Assembly: GCA_958295825.1 (NCBI GenBank)
Contig: OY282375.1
Span: 3,581,489-3,645,488 of the forward strand
Direction of reading: 5' to 3'
Length of the DNA stretch: 64,000 bases
Source: an uncultured Candidatus Entotheonella sp.
GTDB taxonomy: Bacteria; Tectomicrobia; Entotheonellia; Entotheonellales; Entotheonellaceae
The notes beneath the pieces are model-generated. The model searched no databases, had not been told where the DNA came from, and saw only the letters and a program-made list of their open reading frames with translations. Shown one piece after another: positions 1-8,123 of this stretch (positions are counted from its first letter, which is position 1; each line of letters begins with the position of its first letter). The position numbers and the translations under genes are program-made.

Positions 1-1077
1 ACGGAGGTGCGAGAAATCGATCTGGGCAACCAGCGGCTGGTGCTGAAGCCGCTGGGCGCGGCGGAAACCGACGACGCTTTGGCGGTCTACCTGCCGCAGG
101 AAGGCTGCGTGGCCGCGGGCGATACGGTGATGACCGGCAGCTTTCCGATGTTCGGCCAGCCGGTGATGGACGAGGGGCTGATGGGCACGCCGCGCTGGCT
201 GGACACCTTGGCCGCCATCGAGCGCCTAAAGCCGGACCACGTGCTCCCCGGCCACGGCCCCGTGGCCCACGCGGCGGAACTGTCCCTCCTCAAACGCCTC
301 GAACGCTACTTCCTGGACGAAGTCGCCGCCCGCGTGGCGCGCGGCATGCCGCTGCCGGCGTTGCTGGCCGATCTGGAGGCGCAACTGCCCGAGTGGATCA
401 CGGCGATTCCGGTCGTCTGGGGGACGCCGCGCTACGCCATCCTGCGCGTTTACCGCGGCTTGGTGCGGGGCGAGGACGATGACCCCGGTTGGCAGCAATA
501 CAAGCCGTCGGCCATTCCCTGTTCCGACCCCGGCCGCGTGTCAGCGGCCTGTGAGGGGTTGACGACCGTTGCGTCGTTCCAGACCGCCGCTCAGGAATTT
601 GCCGAAGGCGGCGACCCCGGCAGCGCCATCGCCACCGCCCGCCGCGCCACCGAATGCCTGCCGGATGAGCCGGCCGCCTGGGTCTGCCTCGCCGATCATC
701 TCGTTCGCGGCGCCGTCCACACCACCAGCGTACTCGAAAAGGGCGACTTCTTCGCCCCGGCCCGCGCCGCCCTGCAACACGCCCTTGACCTCGACCCCGC
801 CTGTGCCCCGGCCCGTCTGGCGCTTGGCCGCTTTCTCGTCATGTCGGCCTACCGCAACGGCCACGACCCTGCCCCCGGCATGAGCCATCTGCACCGTGTC
901 GTCGACGCCGCACCCGAGGACGCCGCCCTCCTGGCCGACGTCCACTTCTACTTGGGCATGGCGCACCGCACCCAGTCCGACGAGCCGCAAGCCCGTGCCG
1001 CCTTCGCCACCGCCCTACGCCTCCTGCCAACCCACCACGCGGCCCGCCTCGCCCTCGCTGCAAGCGAGACGCCTTGA
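1..1077 (+). CDS. MBL-fold hydrolase with C-terminal TPR region (5' partial)
   Basis: The reading frame is open from base 1, so the gene begins upstream; the GTG at 7 is probably an internal valine. The visible part starts late in a metallo-beta-lactamase fold: the zinc-binding HxHxDH motif must lie outside, but the downstream PGHGP motif (about residue 82 from the GTG) is present, and SFPMFGQ upstream of it fits the same fold. After a linker, about residues 190-350 carry helix pairs with Ala/Leu/Asp spacing typical of tetratricopeptide repeats (for example ARAALQHALDLDPACAPA). The MBL part suggests a hydrolase; the TPR part suggests protein contacts. The substrate cannot be told. The next gene converges on it, with 10 bp between. 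Confidence 0.7.
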   Translation, partial: TEVREIDLGNQRLVLKPLGAAETDDALAVYLPQEGCVAAGDTVMTGSFPMFGQPVMDEGLMGTPRWLDTLAAIERLKPDHVLPGHGPVAHAAELSLLKRLERYFLDEVAARVARGMPLPALLADLEAQLPEWITAIPVVWGTPRYAILRVYRGLVRGEDDDPGWQQYKPSAIPCSDPGRVSAACEGLTTVASFQTAAQEFAEGGDPGSAIATARRATECLPDEPAAWVCLADHLVRGAVHTTSVLEKGDFFAPARAALQHALDLDPACAPARLALGRFLVMSAYRNGHDPAPGMSHLHRVVDAAPEDAALLADVHFYLGMAHRTQSDEPQARAAFATALRLLPTHHAARLALAASETP

Positions 1078-1087
1078 CGGTGCCGGG

Positions 1088-1787
1088 TCAATGCGATTCC
1101 AGCAGATGTTCCAACCGGGATAACCAATCAGCGAAATGGGGACACTGGCCGCGAATCGTGTCGAGGCCGATGTGCAAGGCGGCGTTGGTGCCGTCCAAGG
1201 GCTTTTGGTAGCCGGGCATCAGGGCCCGAATACGCTTGGAGGGAGCGGTGAACGGAGAATCGTTGATGTGTTCCGGGGTGTCGAATTGGTCTCGGATGTT
1301 CTGGAGGTCTCTGGCGAGTTGTGGTCTGCCACCGATTCCTTCCGCGAAACGTTGGCAGTCGCTGAACAACAGGGCTTCAAACTCGTGCATCATCAAACGG
1401 CACAATCGGCTGGCGTTGAATCCGTGGCCCATGTGCCTGACAACATCATCGCGGAGGGCATTTTCGACGTTGACAGGCTTGCACGGAAATGGCGGTCGGG
1501 CAGAATCGGCACGCTTGGGCCAAGCGCGAGTACCCGTCTGCGGCAGGCCGTAGTAATCCACCATCGTGCTGACTGCGCAGCCCGGATTAGTATTCAAATG
1601 ATTGACGATACCCTGCCGCACCGACGACCAGGCACGACCCCCGCCGCGTCCAGACCGCTGACGGGCATTCCCCATCAAGCGGGCGCTGACCGAGGAATAA
1701 CCGACACGGTAAAGATGCGGCGCGAGTATTTTATCGACGAAGGTTTCTTTCGGTTTGGCCTTCGACATGGACCAGCAATCGTGTCAT
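1088..1787 (-). pseudogene. DUF4276 family protein, partner of the adjacent ATPase, frameshifted
   Basis: The DUF4276 family starts with a Toprim-like VEGQTEE motif. Here the true start is ATG at 1785-1787, giving MTRLLVHVEGQTE, after which one extra T in the run at 1748-1750 (plus strand) shifts the frame to an early stop. The rest, ETFVDKILAPHL onward, reads on in another frame to 1088 and includes the conserved TMVDYYGLP and MHEFEALLFSD motifs. With the base removed the protein would be about 233 residues, normal for the family. It follows the ATPase stop by 21 bases, so the two form an operon. The single-base change may be a real inactivation or a sequencing error; the rest of the frame is well preserved. 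The family is often found beside AAA ATPases in presumed defence modules; its biochemical role is not established here. Confidence 0.75.
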
Positions 1788-1808
1788 GCGCTGTAAATCC
1801 GTGGGGCG

Positions 1809-2921
1809 TCAAGCCGGGCGGCCGCCAATCTCGTTCTTCTCCCACAGTTGCCCAAGACTGTAATCCTTCAGCCACGCTTCCAGACTCTCAGAGTCAAGGC
1901 GCGTAAAGGTCACTTCACCGTTTACCCGGTCAGCCACGATCACGTCTTCCGGCTCAAAATGGTCGAGCAGGAAGGGAGACTGCGTGGCCATGACGACTTG
2001 TGTCTCCAGGGAAGCCTTTTTGACCAAGGAGGCCAGCATGGTGATGGCGTACGGGTGCAGGCCGAGTTCGGGCTCGTCCAGAAGGATGACGGAGGGCCGA
2101 GTTTCCCTCGGTTGTTGCAATAGGGTGGTCAAGGCGATGAAACGCAAGGTGCCGTCCGAGAGTGCCGCGGCGTCGAAATCGGCGTCCGAATCTCGGTGCC
2201 GCCACTGAAGACGGATTTTGTCTTCGTTCAGTGACAGTGGCGCCAAGGCAAAATCGTCGAAAAACGGGGCGGTCAGTTGGATGGTGCGTCGAATCAAATC
2301 GTAACTGGTCCTGTGTCTGTGATACAGAAAGTACAGAAACGCAGCTAGATTCGATCCGTCCTGCTGCAAGAAGCGATCGTCGTTCACGTCACACGTGCTC
2401 TTCATCGGCGACACGCTGCTGGTGTCGTGGAAATGATAGAGGCGCCACGTGTCCAGATAACCACGAATGTGTTTCGCAATTCCCGTTCTATTGCTCGGGG
2501 CAGCGAGGCCCGCCTCGCCATCAGATCCGGTTAAATTTTCGCCATACGGCTCTGAGTAATTCACTTTGTCCCAGAAGTACACTGTCTCCATTTCCGGGGA
2601 AAGCGAATCGTCATCCGTATCCGTCGGGACAAGTCTTACTCCGTATTGGTTAACACCATCGTCGAAAGAGACGAAAATTTTGAGAGCCTCGGTCGCTGCT
2701 CTGGTGCCAAAGTGCAAAATGCGGTCCGCCCCTCCGGCTGTCCTAACGTAGTGTTGGAGCCGGCCCATTCGAATCGCCCGCAAGAACGAAAAAACCTCGA
2801 TAAAGCTTGATTTGCCGGAGCCGTTCGGACCGATCAGGACGTTGATCGGGTCGAGCTTCAGGCGCTCCACGTCCTTGATGCTCTTGAATCCCTTGATGGT
2901 GATCCAGTCAAGTATTGCCAT
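1809..2921 (-). CDS. AAA family ATPase (OLD/COG4637-like), probable defence-type module
   Basis: An ABC/SMC-like ATPase of 370 residues. Walker A is GPNGSGKSS at about 31-39, the signature-like ALSDGTLRF lies near 255, Walker B VILLDEPELG is at 278-287, and a switch-type ATQSP follows. The N-terminus ITIKGFKSIKDV is typical of single-chain AAA_21/AAA_15 ATPases. No separate coiled-coil arm or C-terminal Toprim domain is visible, so the effector is probably the DUF4276 partner encoded 21 bases downstream. Related two-gene arrangements (ATPase plus Toprim-like or nuclease-like partner, as in PARIS or AbiL) abort phage infection; a similar role is inference. The neighbouring genes on either side are unrelated. 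Confidence 0.8.
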   Translation of the reverse strand: MAILDWITIKGFKSIKDVERLKLDPINVLIGPNGSGKSSFIEVFSFLRAIRMGRLQHYVRTAGGADRILHFGTRAATEALKIFVSFDDGVNQYGVRLVPTDTDDDSLSPEMETVYFWDKVNYSEPYGENLTGSDGEAGLAAPSNRTGIAKHIRGYLDTWRLYHFHDTSSVSPMKSTCDVNDDRFLQQDGSNLAAFLYFLYHRHRTSYDLIRRTIQLTAPFFDDFALAPLSLNEDKIRLQWRHRDSDADFDAAALSDGTLRFIALTTLLQQPRETRPSVILLDEPELGLHPYAITMLASLVKKASLETQVVMATQSPFLLDHFEPEDVIVADRVNGEVTFTRLDSESLEAWLKDYSLGQLWEKNEIGGRPA

Positions 2922-3113
2922 GACCTTAGCCCATGAAACGACACCTGATTAGGGTGGAGGGAGACCCCACCCCGCGGAGCCACTGCGCGATTATACACGC
3001 AGCTTGTAGCAGCAACGGGCGAGCACCGCACCGGCGCTCTTCCTTCAATCCGTCTATCGGTTTATGATTCGGATGGAAAGCGGCTTAAAACGCAAATAAA
3101 GGGAGGCAGGTGC

Positions 3114-3743
3114 ATGGAAACCGTCGTCGTTGCCATTATCGGAATCGTCGCGGCGCTGCTGGCGGGGGTGCTGGGGCGTCCGGGGCAAGCCGAGCCGGGT
3201 GCGGCATCGACCGGGGTGGACCCGGTGGCTCGGGTGGCGGCCCTGGTCGGCGGGGTGTTGGCGCTGACTGCGGTTGTTCTCGTCGTCATGGTGTCCGTGG
3301 GGCCGCTACATCGGCTCGAAGAAGTGGGCCAGCGCCTTGAGGACCTCGGCCACCTGACCGTCAAATCCACCACGACGCTCGCCGACTTCGCCGCCTCGCC
3401 GGACGAGATCAGCCCTGCAGACCAAATCAAGGTGCTGACAGCCGAAGCTAAGGCCGTTCTCGACGGCAACGGGCCCCAGGTCATGACCGCAGCCGGCCGG
3501 CGGTGGGCGGTGGGCGACGTGGTTTACGTCAACGAAGGCCAATGGGTCACGCGGCTGCATCCCCAAGGCCGCCGCGACCGGTCCTCCACCAGCGAAACCT
3601 GCGGCATTGAGCCCGCCGGCACCCTGACCATCCGCGGCTTCAGCGAATCCCGGCGAGTAGCCCTTCTCCAATACACCCCGCCCGGTCCTACCACCGGCAC
3701 CCGCTGCCCCTCCGGCACGTACTTCTTCTACCGGGTCAAATAG
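3114..3743 (+). CDS. Hypothetical membrane protein with two N-terminal TM segments
   Basis: I do not recognise the family. The 209-residue product has a hydrophobic segment at about 3-22, a second at about 43-64 (VAALVGGVLALTAVVLVVMV), then a soluble domain. That domain contains a short helical linker (LHRLEEVGQRLEDL) and a C-terminal part ending in GTYFFYRVK. The likely topology is two TM helices with the C-terminal 145 residues on one side of the inner membrane. A clear ribosome site, GGGAGG, precedes the ATG at 3114. It stands alone between a minus-strand ATPase module and an insertion-sequence remnant. Confidence 0.55.
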   Translation: METVVVAIIGIVAALLAGVLGRPGQAEPGAASTGVDPVARVAALVGGVLALTAVVLVVMVSVGPLHRLEEVGQRLEDLGHLTVKSTTTLADFAASPDEISPADQIKVLTAEAKAVLDGNGPQVMTAAGRRWAVGDVVYVNEGQWVTRLHPQGRRDRSSTSETCGIEPAGTLTIRGFSESRRVALLQYTPPGPTTGTRCPSGTYFFYRVK

Positions 3744-3912
3744 AAATATTGAGACCAGCGGTAATAATGCCAGTGTCAGCGGCGGCAATTCCCGCTCGGC
3801 TTCCGGTACGGATGATTGGGTAGCCGGTAGCCTCTTCGAAAACTACTAGGACCTGTGGACATTCAGGCAAGCACCAAGCGAGAACTCACCACATAGATCA
3901 TCGCGGCGTAGC

Positions 3913-4032
3913 TGAGAGTCTGTTCCTAAAGTCGGTGACATCCCCAAAGCAGGCAGGAGGTTCACCGATTGCAGGGTGTTTACCCGATGTCGACAACATA
4001 AGGGATAGTCGGACTTATGGAACAGGCTCTGA
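3913..4032. repeat. MITE-like element, copy A
   Basis: A 120-bp element bounded by imperfect inverted repeats, TGAGAGTCTGTTCC at 3913-3926 and GGAACAGGCTCTGA at 4019-4032. Its interior (for example ATCCCCAAAGCAGGCAGG and GATTGCAGGGTGTTTACCCG) recurs in opposite orientation at 61943-62097. The same end sequence also closes the IS5-family remnant at 36192-36205, so an IS5-type transposase probably moved it. Relative to the other copy, copy A lacks about 30 bp in the middle. Confidence 0.7.
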
Positions 4033-4265
4033 CATTGGTCTTCTCGAAGCGCATCGCAAGGCGACGGAAGTGTTTGAGTTTGCAGAAAAATTCTCTGTCC
4101 GCTATCAGCGCCTCGGATTCGACGTCGGCGAGCAGCGGTGGCGTACCGGTCAGGTCGTGACAGCTGGCCCGGCAGCAGCACGAACTTCACAAGTTGCCCA
4201 AGGCGTCGCCCCTCACGCTGATCTGGGTGCTTGGGCCGCAGCGCGAGCGAACGCCGAGCAGGCCC
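4033..4265 (-). pseudogene. IS5-family transposase remnant (C-terminal part)
   Basis: Reading the minus strand, pieces of an IS5-type transposase appear in different frames: STQISVRGDALGNL, then LVKFVLLPGQLS one frame over, then ALIADREFFCKLKHFRR and LAMRFEKT. These match the conserved run before and around the catalytic glutamate of IS5-family DDE transposases. At least two frameshifts and the loss of the N-terminal half make it inactive. Its 3' end is cut by MITE copy A at 4032. The remaining stretch up to 4413 shows no convincing gene. Confidence 0.65.
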
Positions 4266-4413
4266 CGAAACCCGTGATGCGGAAGGCTGATACCCGTCGA
4301 GAAGCGAGCGACGCATGCACCGACAGGTAATCGCCCCCCATGGGAGTGGCCCAGCCCGGTTGATGACCGCACGGCATTGAGGGGCGCCTCTCGCGAATAC
4401 GTCGAAAGCCCCT

Positions 4414-5277
4414 TCAACCGACCCCGTGGCTGCCGTCGTACCCGTTGCTCGACAACGGCTGCCAGCTCGCCAGATGCTCTGCCCGCGGGCGGTGGATTTC
4501 GATGTGCAGCGGGTGGCACGTCGCAGCATCGCTGGAGTGGCCGGACCCGCAATCGCCGCCCGGACAGCTGGACAGCGCCGCCAGCAGATCGATCTCGGCG
4601 AACAGTTCGATGAAATCCCCCGCCCGCGAAGGGCTCGCCTTCATGAAGTATTGGTTCGTGTCGCGCGTGTAGCCGGTACACATGAAGACATTGACCACGT
4701 CGTGCACGTGTGTCTCGGCCGCGGCGAGCGGCAGGTTCCTCGCTGCGGCCAGGGCTCGGGTGAGATTCGAATGGCAGCAATAATGGTAGTTGCCACCCGT
4801 CAGCAGAAAGTTCGTGTAGGGATCGCAGCGGGTGCCGATGACGTCATGCACGCCGGCGCCGAACTCGTCGATGCCGTACCAGTCCAGGGTGTCGTGGGTG
4901 ATGGTCGCCAGCGGGCGCAGCCATGGAAAGGTGCTCCACAGCCGGTCGCCGGTGCTGACGTGGGTCGCGTGCAGGGCACGGGTCTTGCCGCTGTAGAACC
5001 GCTCGCGGAGGTCGGAGGCGTTCCACAGGTTCAGGTCGCCAACCTGTGAGCCTTCGGTGGTGACGATGCGAAACAGATGTCCGGCCGGGATCTCGAATGC
5101 CCGCGCATCGCGAGGCGGCACGGTCAACGCCTCCACCAGGGTGAGATCGCTTCGAACCGTCTCGTAGAACGTCCGATCGAACGGTGGCAGTCTGTCCAGG
5201 GTGTAGACCGTCACGGGTTCGATCGCCCGCCGGGCAGCCGCGTCGGCAGGTTCGGGATTCTGCGCTGCAATTGCCAT
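4414..5277 (-). CDS. DUF1989 / urea carboxylase-associated family protein
   Basis: A 287-residue protein of the DUF1989 family, which includes the proteins encoded beside urea carboxylase (urea amidolyase). Family hallmarks seen are AGHLFRIVTTEGSQVGDLN, the CDPYTNFLL segment, the histidine/cysteine-rich NYHYCCHSNLTRAL, and NVFMCTGYT followed by a C-terminal CPGGDCGSG. The conserved Cys and His residues suggest a metal site. No urea carboxylase or allophanate hydrolase gene is nearby, so the substrate is open; some relatives act in purine or urea breakdown. The start at 5277 follows GGAGCA. The last ten residues are low-complexity and may be altered by the adjacent insertion remnant. Confidence 0.8.
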   Translation of the reverse strand: MAIAAQNPEPADAAARRAIEPVTVYTLDRLPPFDRTFYETVRSDLTLVEALTVPPRDARAFEIPAGHLFRIVTTEGSQVGDLNLWNASDLRERFYSGKTRALHATHVSTGDRLWSTFPWLRPLATITHDTLDWYGIDEFGAGVHDVIGTRCDPYTNFLLTGGNYHYCCHSNLTRALAAARNLPLAAAETHVHDVVNVFMCTGYTRDTNQYFMKASPSRAGDFIELFAEIDLLAALSSCPGGDCGSGHSSDAATCHPLHIEIHRPRAEHLASWQPLSSNGYDGSHGVG

Positions 5278-5796
5278 GGTTTGCTCCGGCGGGGTGCTTG
5301 TGAGCTAATCGATTTGCTGCTAAAGGCGTGCCAAGATCTGACGCCAACTGAGCGGGCGGTAGTATTCACCGCCAATGATTGAGAGAGCGGTCTAGGCGAG
5401 GTCGACGGCCTCGCCTGGACTCTCTTAAAACAAGTCCAGGGAACACACAATCGAGCACGATGCTAACCTGCGGGGGACAAACGTACAGTGTCCTTATGCT
5501 AAATCCGATGTCAAATAATTTCTTGAATTTTTCCCGCGTTGTTCCATGCGCTATGAGACGCCAATACCGACCTTCACAAGCTGCAGCATTGCTCGGCGTG
5601 GCCGGTTGACGCTGATCCGGGCTGACGGTGCTTGTGCAGATCAGTTGGGCGCTCGGGTGTATCTTCATCCGGCGTCGTTCAGGGGCTTTGAGTTGAGGCG
5701 TGTTGCCGAAAAGCGTTGCATCATCCAGTTGAAGCTAGTTAACATGGCAGCAGGGCAACTCACAAACATCCACCAAGAAAGCATGAGGTACAGGAC
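5278..5796. other. 519-bp spacer between divergent genes, with one hairpin
   Basis: No credible coding frame was seen. The stretch is more AT-rich than the genes around it. It contains a perfect 8-bp stem with a 7-base loop at 5394-5416 (AGGCGAGG and its complement) without a T-run, so either a DNA palindrome or a weak terminator-like structure. It must hold the promoters for the DUF1989 gene (leftward) and the RidA gene (rightward), but I could not pick out convincing -35/-10 boxes. Confidence 0.4.
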
Positions 5797-6180
5797 ATGT
5801 CGAGAACACTGATTTCCACCGGGTCAACATTTGAAAAGACGATCGGGTATTCCCGTGCTGTTGTTCAGGGAGAGTGGTGTTTCGTCTCGGGAACAACCGG
5901 CTATGACTATCGCTCGATGCAAATCCCCACCGGCCTGGAAGACCAGATTGCCAATTGCTTCAAGACGATCGGTGAGGTGCTGGACGAGGCAGGTTTTTCG
6001 CTTGACGATGTCGTGCGCGTTACCTACATAGTTGCCGACAGCGGCTTGGTTCCTCAAGCGACGACGTGTGTCGGCAGCTATTTCCACGATATTCGTCCTG
6101 CGGCGACGATGATAGTAGCAGGCTTGATCGAAGAGGAGATGAAGATCGAGATCGAGGTGACGGCGCTTCGCCAAAGTTGA
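5797..6180 (+). CDS. RidA family protein (Rid/YER057c/UK114)
   Basis: A 127-residue single-domain Rid protein. The fold signature is visible as GTTGYDY near 31, the EVLDEAGFSLDDVVRVTYIV helix-strand segment and the C-terminal IEIEVTALR. Canonical RidA deaminates reactive enamine/imine intermediates such as 2-aminoacrylate and carries an arginine near position 105. Here that position reads AATMIVAGL with no Arg, so this is more likely one of the Rid1-7 subgroups of unknown specificity. The start follows a weak AGGACATG context. It stands between divergent and unrelated genes; a second Rid protein lies at 12410-12799. Confidence 0.85.
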   Translation: MSRTLISTGSTFEKTIGYSRAVVQGEWCFVSGTTGYDYRSMQIPTGLEDQIANCFKTIGEVLDEAGFSLDDVVRVTYIVADSGLVPQATTCVGSYFHDIRPAATMIVAGLIEEEMKIEIEVTALRQS

Positions 6181-6277
6181 CCTGTCCCAACTCGATGCCA
6201 TCTGGCCCAAGACGAGCCGGCAACGTAAGTCCAGGCATTTGCCATGCTGGGTACAAACCAAGCTGAGGACAAAGGCC

Positions 6278-7102
6278 ATGAAATTCTTTCAAAACGTTGG
6301 TAAGCACGGGCTACTGGGATTGTGCATCGTCATCGGGATCACCGTATGCAGTAACACGCGCGAAATGCTTTGGGCCGATACTGAGCGAGATGCGGCAGCA
6401 CCGGCTATGGAATCAATGCCAATCGGATGCAGCCGCGGACACGACATCAGGCCCGGAGATACATGCGCATGGACGCTCGAGGGAGATGAGGTCGAGATTC
6501 ATGCCGCGATGGACGGTTGCGCTCAGGTGAGCTTGAGGCAGATTGGGCAACGCGACCCCGAGTCCGGGCCTCGGCTGTGCCCGGGAGGCCCGGACTATTC
6601 CAGGCGCGGTCTTTCTGAAGCGTACGTTGGCGATACGGTTGTCGCGTCAGCCATGGACGCACCGATGTGTGGAATGATCTCGATCTCAGGCCTCAGTGTC
6701 GATTTCAACGGTACCGATATCCACATATGGCCAGGACTGGACCTGAGACAATTGGTCGTGCACTGGAACGGAGCGCACTGGTCCGTGAAGGAGACGCCGA
6801 GCCAAGCATGGCTCCATCCGGGGCGTGTTGTCGACGTGCCTGCCTGCCAGCCCGGACAGCGCCTGAGATCGAATGACGTCTGCCGGTATGGAGGCCATGT
6901 TGCCGTGATCGGCCGCCAGGGCAACCGGGTCGACGTGTGGGAAGACGGCAAGGATCAGCCAGAGAGGTGGGTGGTAGCCCCGGATGGGTCCTGCTACGTC
7001 CTTTCGTCGATGAGTGCTCGTTCCTTTTCATCGCTCGCCTTCGCGGGTCTCCATTTGGTTTGGGATGGAGCCGAAAGTACGTGGACAGTCGTTGCGCCGT
7101 GA
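6278..7102 (+). CDS. Secreted cysteine-rich hypothetical protein with internal duplication
   Basis: No family recognised. I chose ATG 6278 over an in-frame ATG at 6239 because it begins directly with a signal-peptide-like sequence (basic start, then LLGLCIVIGITVCS). The exported part has eight cysteines. Two segments share the pattern C-x2-G-x8-C followed by a hydrophobic strand: GCSRGHDIRPGDTCAW and ACQPGQRLRSNDVCRYG, each leading to a further cysteine about 20-40 residues on. This suggests two homologous small disulfide-bonded beta modules. A periplasmic or extracellular binding role is only a guess. Confidence 0.55.
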   Translation: MKFFQNVGKHGLLGLCIVIGITVCSNTREMLWADTERDAAAPAMESMPIGCSRGHDIRPGDTCAWTLEGDEVEIHAAMDGCAQVSLRQIGQRDPESGPRLCPGGPDYSRRGLSEAYVGDTVVASAMDAPMCGMISISGLSVDFNGTDIHIWPGLDLRQLVVHWNGAHWSVKETPSQAWLHPGRVVDVPACQPGQRLRSNDVCRYGGHVAVIGRQGNRVDVWEDGKDQPERWVVAPDGSCYVLSSMSARSFSSLAFAGLHLVWDGAESTWTVVAP

Positions 7103-7282
7103 TCGACCGGATGGTGCAGTCCAGTCTGCTCGATCCCAGCACCCCAGGGTTGTCGGGAAGCTTTTCCGCGACAAGCATAGGAATAAATGAACGCCTCCGA
7201 CACGTGCGTCAGCGGCGTGTGACATCTCTCGACTCCGTTCTCATCTCCAGCCGCCATCGCCGCCCTCCAAAGGCGCAACACC

Positions 7283-8071
7283 CTACAGACTCATGCCGCC
7301 ATCCAGAAAAATGGTCTGTCCGGTCATGTAATCGGATGCGGCCGACGCGAGATAGAGCGCAAGAAAGCCCACCTCGCGCAGTTCGCCGGGACGTGTCAAG
7401 GGCACGCTGCGCGCCGCCATGTCCTTGGCGCGCTGCATCCCGTCGTCCCCGACCGTCACCGGATCGGGGAAAATGCCCGGCGCGATACTGTTCACGTGCA
7501 CCCCATACGGCGCCCATTCGAGCGCCTGCGCCCGCGTGAAGCCGGCCAAACCCGTCTTGGCAATTGAGTACACCACCATGTCGCCGCCGCCTTGTCGGGC
7601 GGTCCAGGACGAAATGTTGATCACCTTGCCCGACCTGCGCGCCAGCATGTGCGGCCCGACGGCGCGGGTGCACAGGATCGCCTCGGTGAGATTGACGTCC
7701 ATGACGCGGTTCAGTTCCTCGTCGGTCAAGGCAGCCGTTTCTTGCCCGGGCAGGGCCACCAGCGGCTTGTAAATGGCGTCACCCAGATTATTGATCAGCA
7801 CGTCAATCTGCCCAAAGGTCTCCATGACCAGGTCGACCGCCCGTTGCACGTCGTCGGTTCTGGTGACGTCCGCAATCACCGGCACCACCTTGCGGCCGCT
7901 GGCTTCGGCGATCTCGGCCGCAACGCCCTCGACGTAGCGCGGGGTCAGCGAGTTGAGCGCCACGTCGGCGCCGGCCTCGGCGAGCACTTGGGCGATGCCC
8001 TTGCCGATGCCTCGCCCCGCTCCGGTAATGAAAACCACTTTGTCGGTCACGTCAAAAGCTTGTGGAAGCAT
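7283..8071 (-). CDS. SDR family NAD(P)-dependent oxidoreductase
   Basis: A classical short-chain dehydrogenase/reductase of 262 residues. The cofactor loop TGAGRGIGKG lies at 16-25, NNLG at about 94, the catalytic serine in INISSWT and the YSIAK catalytic Tyr/Lys pair near 165-169; the C-terminus TGQTIFLDGGMSL is typical. It would reduce or oxidise a small alcohol/ketone, as FabG-type enzymes do, but the substrate is not readable from sequence. AAGGA precedes the ATG at 8071. It is 52 bases downstream of the quinone-type oxidoreductase on the same strand, with an HxlR regulator further upstream, suggesting a small redox operon. Confidence 0.9.
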   Translation of the reverse strand: MLPQAFDVTDKVVFITGAGRGIGKGIAQVLAEAGADVALNSLTPRYVEGVAAEIAEASGRKVVPVIADVTRTDDVQRAVDLVMETFGQIDVLINNLGDAIYKPLVALPGQETAALTDEELNRVMDVNLTEAILCTRAVGPHMLARRSGKVINISSWTARQGGGDMVVYSIAKTGLAGFTRAQALEWAPYGVHVNSIAPGIFPDPVTVGDDGMQRAKDMAARSVPLTRPGELREVGFLALYLASAASDYMTGQTIFLDGGMSL

Positions 8072-8123
8072 GATTCAATTCCTTGAAGGTGGGTGATGCC
8101 GATCCGTCGCGCGACTACTCGCC

